A program made the position numbers and the translations under genes. Shown piece after piece: positions 27,641 to 34,148 of a stretch of 64,000 bases of DNA; within the stretch, counting starts at the first letter, position 1, and each line of letters opens with the position of its first letter. The notes below the pieces were generated by a model. It ran no database searches and had not been told where the DNA came from. It saw nothing but the letters and a program-made list of their open reading frames with translations. The DNA is from Verrucomicrobiales bacterium (GTDB lineage Bacteria; Verrucomicrobiota; Verrucomicrobiia; Verrucomicrobiales; DEV007): the NCBI GenBank assembly GCA_029213005.1, contig JARGPI010000027.1, forward strand, positions 33,236 to 97,235, read 5' to 3'.

Positions 27641-28048
27641 TCAGGTATCGAGTCGAAAAATTCGCTGGGCGAGAAACATACCGATCAACATCATGGGGAC
27701 AAACCAGATCACTTCGTATCTCAGCGTCGCGAGATTGGCGATTGCCGGTCCGGGGCAGAAGCCTCCCAGTCCCCAGCCGATGCCGAATATAGCGGAACCG
27801 ATCGCCATTCTCTTCGACACTGGATCGGCTGTGGTATCGGGAAGTTGCAGGGATGGCCGGGTTCGACGGATCACCAGTAAACCCAGACCGTAAACGGCGA
27901 GTGCTCCGCCCATCACGAAGGCGAGGGCCGGATCCCAGTTTCCAAAGATGTCGAGAAAGCCGATGACTTTACCGGGATTGGTCATGCCGGAAATAGCGAG
28001 CCCGGATCCGAATAATATACCGCCGATAATGATAGCTACCTTTTTCAT
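27641..28048 (-). CDS. YeeE/YedE-type transporter half (DUF6691-like), sulfur-compound uptake
   Basis: A 135-residue membrane protein with about four helices. MKKVAIIIGGILFGSGLAISGMTNPGK and FGIGWGLGGFCPGPA (the GFCPGP cysteine loop) are typical of the second half of split YeeE/YedE transporters, which carry thiosulfate or other sulfane sulfur through cysteine relay. It overlaps its partner half by one base at 28048, as usual for these pairs. Confidence 0.88.
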   Translation of the reverse strand: MKKVAIIIGGILFGSGLAISGMTNPGKVIGFLDIFGNWDPALAFVMGGALAVYGLGLLVIRRTRPSLQLPDTTADPVSKRMAIGSAIFGIGWGLGGFCPGPAIANLATLRYEVIWFVPMMLIGMFLAQRIFRLDT

Positions 28049-28491
28049 TAGAGCGCTCCTCCTGTTCTCACTAAATTCCAGAGCAGCACGGTGAGAGCTC
28101 CGGCGATCATAAAGATCACGGTATAGATAAAAGCATCGCGCGCACCGGCGCCCATTCCGCAGACTCCATGTCCGGAGGTGCAGCCGCCACCCATCCGGGT
28201 GCCGAATCCTACGAGCAATCCGGCGATTGCGATGGCGGTTACATTGCGACCGCCGGGTAGTTCAAAAGCATCGGCAAACCGGGGTGAGAAATAAAAGGTA
28301 ACGCCTGCTCCGAGGATCATTCCGATGATAAAAATGACTCGCCAATTCACATCGCCAACTTTGGGGCGGATGATTTTTGCGACGATTCCGGAGATGCCGG
28401 GGATTTTTCCGGACGCGCACATCGCCAACAGGCTGCCAGCCCCGATGAGGACGCCGCCGGTAAGGGGCACGATAATTTCATTAATAGCCAT
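28048..28491 (-). CDS. YeeE/YedE-type transporter half, sulfur-compound uptake
   Basis: First half of the split transporter, 147 residues from ATG 28491. Hallmarks are GAGSLLAMCASGKIPGISG and TRMGGGCTSGHGVCGMG, the latter being the conserved cysteine motif of the family. Four predicted helices. Together with the overlapping downstream gene it should form a complete sulfur-compound transporter. A second pair of the same type lies at 41815-42962. Confidence 0.88.
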   Translation of the reverse strand: MAINEIIVPLTGGVLIGAGSLLAMCASGKIPGISGIVAKIIRPKVGDVNWRVIFIIGMILGAGVTFYFSPRFADAFELPGGRNVTAIAIAGLLVGFGTRMGGGCTSGHGVCGMGAGARDAFIYTVIFMIAGALTVLLWNLVRTGGAL

Positions 28492-28551
28492 ACTTGCGTC
28501 GCAATGTTTCACGTCCTTTGCCGGATCGCAATCGAGGGTTATGCTGTGATA

Positions 28552-29469
28552 ATGAGAATTCCGTGGTCAGGGTGGTTTCTGCTTTTTGGGTGCGGATTTC
28601 TCATGGCTGAGGATACGGTTCAGCCGGCGGTGGAAAGGGCACTGCCGTGGCTGGAGCGGGAGAGCCAATGGTGGATCGAGGATAAAGACTGTGTTTCCTG
28701 CCATCATACCACGTTTTCGGTGTGGGCCCGTGACCTGGCGTTTGAGAGGGGGTATGATCTGGACGCTGAGCAGCTAAAGATCGATCGGGAGTGGGTCGTT
28801 TCGCAGTTTTTGGCACCGAGGGTTCCCGATGCGGAGAACCCCGAAGACGTGGTGAAGCCGGGGGAGCTGAACGGGGATCGCAACATGGAAGGAATCGCTC
28901 AGTTTTTGATCTCGCCGTCCTCGATTCATCTGGATCCGGACCGGCGGAGCAAACTCATCGAGGTGATCAAACGAAATCGCAATCGAGACGGCTCCTGGAA
29001 GCCGGGAGGTCAGTTGCCGCTCCAGAAACGCCCCGCCGAAGAGACGGCGGAAATCAGTCGTTTCTGGGGGCAATTGGCGATTGATGAAACAAGTCCGTTT
29101 CCCTCTTTGGATCACCCGCGATCCAGTGAGTGGTATGCTTTAGCCGCTATGTTTTCAAAAAAGCCGGATCGTATAGCAGCTCTTCTGAAACGGCAAAATC
29201 CGGACGGAGGTTGGAGCTGGCTCGACGGGGAAGCCAGCAGTCCGACGGGGACAGGGCAGGCGCTGCTTGCGTTGGGGCGTCTTGATATGGTAGAAAAATA
29301 TCCAGAGGTTGTGAATCAGGGCCGGACGTGGCTTCTGGAGCATCAAAGCGAGGATGGTAGTTGGAAAACTTTCAGTACCAAACGTAGAGATCGCTCAGGT
29401 CGGATTTCCAATTTCTGGGGCACGGCATGGGCGGTAATAGGGCTCCTGGAATCCTCACATGTGCAATAA
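28552..29469 (+). CDS. Secreted squalene cyclase/prenyltransferase-like alpha-barrel protein with CxxCH
   Basis: A 305-residue protein; ATG 28552 directly precedes a signal peptide (GWFLLFGCGFLMAEDT). The body shows terpenoid-cyclase-like QW repeats of an alpha6-alpha6 barrel: NRNRDGSWKPGG, QNPDGGWSWLDG, HQSEDGSWKTF. The catalytic DxDD motif of hopene cyclases is absent, so it is not a true cyclase. Near the N-terminus CVSCHH could bind haem c. Similar exported proteins occur in planctomycetes and verrucomicrobia with unknown function. It is divergent from the YeeE/YedE pair. Confidence 0.75.
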   Translation: MRIPWSGWFLLFGCGFLMAEDTVQPAVERALPWLERESQWWIEDKDCVSCHHTTFSVWARDLAFERGYDLDAEQLKIDREWVVSQFLAPRVPDAENPEDVVKPGELNGDRNMEGIAQFLISPSSIHLDPDRRSKLIEVIKRNRNRDGSWKPGGQLPLQKRPAEETAEISRFWGQLAIDETSPFPSLDHPRSSEWYALAAMFSKKPDRIAALLKRQNPDGGWSWLDGEASSPTGTGQALLALGRLDMVEKYPEVVNQGRTWLLEHQSEDGSWKTFSTKRRDRSGRISNFWGTAWAVIGLLESSHVQ

Positions 29470-29512
29470 AAAACAAGTTGTGACTATTTGATTGGTAACC
29501 TACTTTCGGTAA

Positions 29513-30208
29513 ATGTCTTACACCTACAAATATCCGCGACCGGCTCTGACGGTGGATACCGTGGTTTTCGGGCTGGATGTAGACAATAACAAGTGGCTGG
29601 TTCTATTGGTAGAGCGGGGCGGAGAGCCTTTTAAAGGGAAGTGGGCAATTCCGGGCGGTTTTGTCAATGTCGGCGAATCGGTGGACGACGCAGCCCTTCG
29701 CGAACTGGAGGAGGAATGCGGGGTCAAAAAGGTATTTATCGAACAGCTCTACACTTTCGGTGCGCCGGACCGCGATCCGAGGGAACATGTCGTTTCGGTG
29801 GCCTATCTGGTGCTGGTCAATATTAAGGATCAGCAGATTATTGCGGGGAGCGATGCGAGCCGGGCCGAGTGGTTTCCGGTGAAAAGTCTGCCGAAGCTGG
29901 CATTCGACCATCAGAAGATCCTCGCGATGGCGAAAAAGAGATTACAGGGCAAGATTCGTTACGATCCTCTCGGCTTTGAACTTCTACCGAAGAAATTCAC
30001 CCTCACACAGCTACAAAATTTATACGAGACGATTCTGGATACTCCTCTCGATAAACGTAATTTTCGGAAAAAGGTGCAGGCTCAGGGGATTCTCAGGGAC
30101 CTCGGGGAGATTCAGAAGAATGTGACTCACCGCGCCGCTAAACTCTATAGTTTCGACAAGCGAGCTTACCGTAAGGTTGTCAAAAGCGGCGGCCATTTCA
30201 GTTTCTGA
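29513..30208 (+). CDS. nrtR: Nudix-family transcriptional regulator, NrtR type
   Basis: A 231-residue protein: an N-terminal Nudix domain with an intact Nudix box (GGFVNVGESVDD then RELEEECGV), and a C-terminal winged helix (about 150-225; FTLTQLQNLYETIL, NFRKKVQ). NrtR proteins sense ADP-ribose and repress NAD-biosynthesis genes. Here the stop codon overlaps the start of a macrodomain gene by one base, a fitting partner because macrodomain enzymes also act on ADP-ribose compounds. No NAD-salvage gene is in the window, so its targets are unknown. Confidence 0.88.
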   Translation: MSYTYKYPRPALTVDTVVFGLDVDNNKWLVLLVERGGEPFKGKWAIPGGFVNVGESVDDAALRELEEECGVKKVFIEQLYTFGAPDRDPREHVVSVAYLVLVNIKDQQIIAGSDASRAEWFPVKSLPKLAFDHQKILAMAKKRLQGKIRYDPLGFELLPKKFTLTQLQNLYETILDTPLDKRNFRKKVQAQGILRDLGEIQKNVTHRAAKLYSFDKRAYRKVVKSGGHFSF

Positions 30209-30702
30209 TGAAACCGCTCAGGGCAGATATCACGACCTTGAAGGTCGATGCGATTGTGAATGCCGCGAACTCCTCTCTGTTGGGCGGTGGCGGCGTTGAC
30301 GGTGCGATCCACCGGGCGGCGGGCCGGGAGTTGGTCGAGGAATGCCGACTTCTCGGTGGTTGTAACACGGGGCAGGCGAAACTGACCGGGGCGTATCGTC
30401 TGCCGTGCTCCTTCATCATTCACACGGTGGGGCCGGTCTGGAACGGTGGCGGAGCGGGGGAACCGGAGCTGCTGGCTTCCTGTTATCGTGAGTCGCTGGC
30501 GATCGCCCACGGACACGAAGCGATCAATTCAATCGCATTTCCCTGTATCTCAACGGGGATTTTCGGCTATCCTGCCGATCAGGCTGCGGCGATTGCGATT
30601 GAATGCTGTCGGGACAGTGATTTGGATATCACGTTCTGTTGTTTTTCGGAAGAGGATTTGACCTTGTATCGACAATTGCTGGATTCTGAAATGCTTCCCT
30701 GA
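30208..30702 (+). CDS. Macrodomain protein, probable O-acetyl-ADP-ribose deacetylase
   Basis: A single macrodomain of 164 residues. Ligand-binding segments: the adenine Asp in ADIT, VDAIVNAANSSLLGGGGVDGAIH (N-A-A-N and the glycine loop), and the second phosphate loop ISTGIFGYP. Active-site Asn and Asp of the YmdB/MacroD class are present. It presumably hydrolyses O-acetyl-ADP-ribose or removes ADP-ribose from proteins. It is translationally coupled to nrtR through a TGATG overlap. Confidence 0.92.
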   Translation: MKPLRADITTLKVDAIVNAANSSLLGGGGVDGAIHRAAGRELVEECRLLGGCNTGQAKLTGAYRLPCSFIIHTVGPVWNGGGAGEPELLASCYRESLAIAHGHEAINSIAFPCISTGIFGYPADQAAAIAIECCRDSDLDITFCCFSEEDLTLYRQLLDSEMLP

Positions 30703-30721
30703 AGCTAACGTCTATTTGATT

Positions 30722-31399
30722 ATGAAAAATAAGGTCCCTCTGTTTACTGCGATGTCACTGGTCGCTTCTGCTCTTTTCCTGACCGGCTGTGGTTCGGAAC
30801 CTGAAATCAAAGAGACCAGCGAGGAGATACCTGAGCCGGTGCAAAATGAATTCGAGGATGGATTAGCTCGCGCCTATTTTGCGAGCGGCTGTTTCTGGTG
30901 TGTCGAGGCGGTCTATGAAAGCGTTAAAGGAGTGAAGGAATCGATCTCCGGCTATAGCGGAGGACATACGGAGAATCCGACCTACGAATCCAGTAATACG
31001 GGGAAAACCGGCCACGCCGAAGCGGTCGAGATTATTTACGATCCCGCGGTGATTGGTTTTGCCGACTTGGTGGATGTGTATTTCGGATCGCAGAATGTGA
31101 CCCAGAAAAATGGCCAGGGTCCGGACCATGGTTCTCAATATCGCTCAATTCTATTTTACCAGAACGCTGAGGAGAAAAAGATTATCGATGAAAAGATCGC
31201 CGCTCTGGAAGCTGAGATCGGTGAAGGGAAGGTGGCTGCTGAGGTCATGCCGTTCGAGAAATTCTGGGTGGGGGAGGACTACCATCAGAACTACGAAAAA
31301 CTGCACCCCGAAAACGGATACATCCAAAATGTTTCGATTCCGAGATTGAAGCGGTTTCAGGCGAAATTCCCGGATCTTTTAAAAGAGACTGCGCACTGA
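30722..31399 (+). CDS. msrA: Peptide methionine sulfoxide reductase MsrA, exported lipoprotein form
   Basis: Reduces methionine-S-sulfoxide in proteins. ATG 30722 begins a lipoprotein signal (LFLTGCGS), so the enzyme is anchored in the envelope instead of cytoplasmic. The catalytic motif GCFWCVEAVYE, the SGYSGGHTENPTYE segment, HAEAVEIIYDP and the late DHGSQYRS are all present. The N-terminal acidic linker separates anchor and catalytic domain. It follows the macrodomain gene by 19 bases. Confidence 0.95.
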   Translation: MKNKVPLFTAMSLVASALFLTGCGSEPEIKETSEEIPEPVQNEFEDGLARAYFASGCFWCVEAVYESVKGVKESISGYSGGHTENPTYESSNTGKTGHAEAVEIIYDPAVIGFADLVDVYFGSQNVTQKNGQGPDHGSQYRSILFYQNAEEKKIIDEKIAALEAEIGEGKVAAEVMPFEKFWVGEDYHQNYEKLHPENGYIQNVSIPRLKRFQAKFPDLLKETAH

Positions 31400-31431
31400 T
31401 TTTTCCGCCCCGTTTCCGGTAGACAGAAAAG

Positions 31432-31481
31432 GCCCCGCCAGGATTGGTCTTTCAGATCTACCAATCCTGACGGGGCGGGGC
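31432..31481 (+). terminator. Long hairpin after msrA
   Basis: A 17-bp stem with one mismatch (31432-31448 against 31460-31476) closes an 11-nt loop. The sequence is very GC-rich (GCCCCGCC) but is not directly followed by a T run. It probably ends the nrtR-macrodomain-msrA transcript. Confidence 0.55.
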
Positions 31482-31557
31482 TGCGTTGCCTTTTCTCTTT
31501 TTGTCTTTTCCCAGGTGAAGGAATGGATCTTCGGTGAGGTTACCGAAGCAAAGTGTT

Positions 31558-31794
31558 TTACTTGCCTTTCTTTGGCTGCGCGGTGGACCCGGATGTGGTT
31601 GACCGCCAGAAATTCTCTGCGCTTCCTGATTCCCAACTGTTCGACGACCAGTGATTTTCGAAAGGGGCTTTCACGGCGACGACCTTTTTCCCGGGTGCGG
31701 CTGATGCCTTTTTCGCGGTAGCTTTTGGTTCGTCAGCTCCAACGGCAAGAGTAGCAAATCCAAGGGTGATCAGGGCGGTTGCGATGAGTTTCAT
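31558..31794 (-). CDS. Small secreted protein with an NHW...NFWR motif
   Basis: A 78-residue protein with a Sec signal peptide (MKLIATALITLGFATLAVGA). The short mature part is Lys/Ala-rich, then PFENHW, SWE and SAENFWR, then a basic tail. The motif and its spacing match the small protein at 9037-9315, and both end in a Lys-rich tail. It has its own AT-rich upstream region. Function unknown; no family recognised. Confidence 0.75.
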   Translation of the reverse strand: MKLIATALITLGFATLAVGADEPKATAKKASAAPGKKVVAVKAPFENHWSSNSWESGSAENFWRSTTSGSTAQPKKGK

Positions 31795-31912
31795 AGTTGT
31801 CTGGAGGTGTTTAAACGGTTTGTGTCTCGGTTTTGAATTTTTTATAAAGTATAATAATTGTGATAAATATCAATGGCTTTATGCATAAATAATAAAAAAT
31901 ATAGTAAGGCGC

Positions 31913-31948
31913 AAAAAAGCCCGGACTGGAAATCCAGCCGGGCTTTTG
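31913..31948 (-). terminator. Intrinsic terminator of the DUF5069-like gene
   Basis: Read leftward, the stem AAAGCCCGGCTGGA against TCCAGTCCGGGCTTT is followed by a T run, 25 bases after the stop codon at 31973. Confidence 0.88.
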
Positions 31949-31972
31949 AAAACGAAAGGGAAATTCGCTGAA

Positions 31973-32395
31973 TTAAGCGATTTCTGATCCGTGAAAGTCG
32001 TGCCAGTCCTCAAGATTGTTGAGGTTGATCGCGTCTTTAATATCAGCACCGGGAAGGCCCACGGTGTTGAGGATGCTCTCGCGAGTTTCATCGGCGTGAT
32101 TGTAGCCTTCACAAGCGGCGTTGAAGCCTTCAGCTCCGCCGAGATTTGAGGCGTTCTCTTTTACCCAGGCTTCGAACTGGACGTAGGTTGGCTTGTTTTC
32201 CTTGATGTAGGCCAGAGTGGCGTCCTTATCGAGACCGATTGCGTCGAGCATCATCTGATCGTATCCGGCTCCGCAAGCAGGATAGTCAGAGTGAAGTTTA
32301 CCAACGGCATCGAGAGAAACTTTCTGCCAGAAACGTGGCATGTGAAGCACGCCGAGGGGTCCTGCGATACCTGAAGAAATAGTAGGAATGATCAT
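31973..32395 (-). CDS. DUF5069-like small protein
   Basis: A 140-residue soluble protein: LGVLHMPRFWQKVSLDAVGK, then YDQMMLDAIGLDKDATLAYI. The pattern fits the DUF5069 family of planctomycetes and verrucomicrobia, small cytoplasmic proteins of unknown function; the assignment is from memory of the pattern. It lies 48 bases downstream of an NAD-dependent dehydrogenase gene and is probably co-transcribed with it. Confidence 0.6.
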   Translation of the reverse strand: MIIPTISSGIAGPLGVLHMPRFWQKVSLDAVGKLHSDYPACGAGYDQMMLDAIGLDKDATLAYIKENKPTYVQFEAWVKENASNLGGAEGFNAACEGYNHADETRESILNTVGLPGADIKDAINLNNLEDWHDFHGSEIA

Positions 32396-32443
32396 TAGTC
32401 TTGTTTGTTTTGTTTTGGATTTTCTACTTTAAGAGAAATTGAA

Positions 32444-33325
32444 TTACAGGGCGCGTCCGGGGAAGGTCAGTTCGGCCACCCCGGATTTGTCGAGTTCTCC
32501 GAGTCCCATCTCTACCATCTTTTGATATTGGGCGATGGTGGCGTCATTGAGTGGCGCCTTGATTCCGACTGATTTCGCCATATCAGCGGCGATACCGGAG
32601 TCTTTAGCGGCGTGTTCTGCCGAAAACCAGCAATCGTGCTCGCGATCCCGCATGTCTTCTGAGTCGGTTTCGAGAACGCGGCTGTTGGCTCCAGTCTGGG
32701 AAAAGACTTCGCGAAGCATATCGATATCGTGACCGAGAGCCGCTCCGATACCAAGACCTTCGGCGAGACCGGCGGTATTGATATTCATCACCATATTCAC
32801 GAGAGCTTTGACCTCGGCCGCTTTACCGGTTCCTCCGGGAACAAATCGCATATTGATACTCAGTTCCTCGAGGAGGTCTTTCTGCTCGGTATAGACCGAC
32901 TCGTCGCCGGCGAGCATCAAATATAGATTTCCTTCGCGGGCGTGACTGATGCTGGATGCCATACTGGCTTCGAGCGACTTTGCTCCGGCCGCATTGGCGG
33001 CCTTCTCCACTTCGCGGTGGATGCCCGGGGAAAGTGTGGCGCAATTGATGAACGTTTTCCCTTCAGCATTGGCGAGCAGCTTGTCCGTCGTGAAAATATC
33101 GCGCATCGCGGCATCGTTGGTGACTACGGTGATTATGGTATCCGCTGCAGCAGTGACTTCGGAAAGTTCGTTGGCATGAGTTGCGCCGATTTCATTGGCC
33201 AGCTCGGCAGCAGCTTCTTTATTGATGTCGAAAACGGCGGTGACGTCCCATCCTTTATCGTTTAAGTGACGAGCCATATTCGCTCCCATTTTTCCAACTC
33301 CAACAAATCCTATTTTTTTGCTCAT
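32444..33325 (-). CDS. 3-hydroxyisobutyrate dehydrogenase-family oxidoreductase
   Basis: A beta-hydroxyacid dehydrogenase of 293 residues. The Rossmann motif GFVGVGKMGANMARHL is at the N-terminus. The substrate-binding helix carries the catalytic Lys in GKAAEVKALVNMVMN. Substrate is uncertain: 3-hydroxyisobutyrate, tartronate semialdehyde, glyoxylate/succinate semialdehyde and others fit the family. It is followed by the DUF5069-like gene and is divergent from the ABC transporter operon. Confidence 0.9.
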   Translation of the reverse strand: MSKKIGFVGVGKMGANMARHLNDKGWDVTAVFDINKEAAAELANEIGATHANELSEVTAAADTIITVVTNDAAMRDIFTTDKLLANAEGKTFINCATLSPGIHREVEKAANAAGAKSLEASMASSISHAREGNLYLMLAGDESVYTEQKDLLEELSINMRFVPGGTGKAAEVKALVNMVMNINTAGLAEGLGIGAALGHDIDMLREVFSQTGANSRVLETDSEDMRDREHDCWFSAEHAAKDSGIAADMAKSVGIKAPLNDATIAQYQKMVEMGLGELDKSGVAELTFPGRAL

Positions 33326-33488
33326 AGCGTGGTTACAAGAAATTGAATGAGACAGCCTGAACAGTCCAGAGATGCCTTCATTTCAGCCAGTATTGACGTT
33401 GGCGACTTTAAGCTCAACCCCAAAATTATCGTTTACGCCTCACGTAAATACACGCGTAAGATTTTTGGAACGTATTAATCAGAGCAAA

Positions 33489-34148
33489 ATGCTGACAATA
33501 TCCAAGCTATCGAAATCTTACGGCGAGACGACCGTGCTCCGCGAGGTTGATTTTTTCATGAAGGCAGGGGAGCGGGTTGCTCTGATGGGGCCCTCGGGCT
33601 CAGGAAAGAGCACCCTTCTGAACTGTATTTCGGGAATCGACCGGCCTGACTCCGGTCGCATCGAACTCGAGGGGAAATCCATTGTTGAAATGGAAGAGCG
33701 GGAGCTTTGCGAACTGCGGCGGGATTCGATCAGCACGATTTTTCAGTTCTTCCATCTCCTGCCCACATTATCGGTTCGGGAGAATATCGAATTCCCGCTT
33801 CAATTGCTGGGCGTGCCGGAAAAGGAACGCCACGAGCGGCTGGCAGATTTGGTCGGAGAGGTTCAACTCAAACACCGGGCTGATGCGATGCCGGATGAAT
33901 TGAGCGGTGGTGAGCGACAGCGGGTCGCGATTGCCCGGGCTCTCGCAACCCGGCCGGCTTTGATTCTGGCCGATGAACCGACCGGGAATCTCGACTCCAC
34001 TACCGGAGAGTCTGTTCTCGAGCTCCTGGAATCGGTCAGTGAGCGGTATCAAACCGCGATGCTACTCGTGACCCATAGCCCCGACGTGACGGGGATCTGC
34101 CAGAGGACGGTCCACATGCGCGACGGAGAGATCGTTGAGAATGAATAG
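33489..34148 (+). CDS. ABC transporter ATPase, LolD/MacB-type
   Basis: A 219-residue ATPase from ATG 33489; the longer frame adds an unlikely N-terminal extension. It has Walker A (GPSGSGKST), Q loop (STIFQFFHLLPTLS), signature LSGGERQRVAIARA, Walker B (LILADEPTGNLD) and H loop (VTHS). The FQFFHLLP-type Q loop is typical of the LolD/FtsE/MacB class that works with FtsX-like permeases. It overlaps the permease gene by eight bases, so the two form one transporter, likely for lipoprotein or lipid handling or mechanical work at the envelope. Confidence 0.95.
   Translation: MLTISKLSKSYGETTVLREVDFFMKAGERVALMGPSGSGKSTLLNCISGIDRPDSGRIELEGKSIVEMEERELCELRRDSISTIFQFFHLLPTLSVRENIEFPLQLLGVPEKERHERLADLVGEVQLKHRADAMPDELSGGERQRVAIARALATRPALILADEPTGNLDSTTGESVLELLESVSERYQTAMLLVTHSPDVTGICQRTVHMRDGEIVENE

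Noticed and set aside
27584..27893. Two short rightward genes starting in the repeat at 27585
   Set aside because: They read out of the repeat into the antisense strand of the YeeE/YedE gene.
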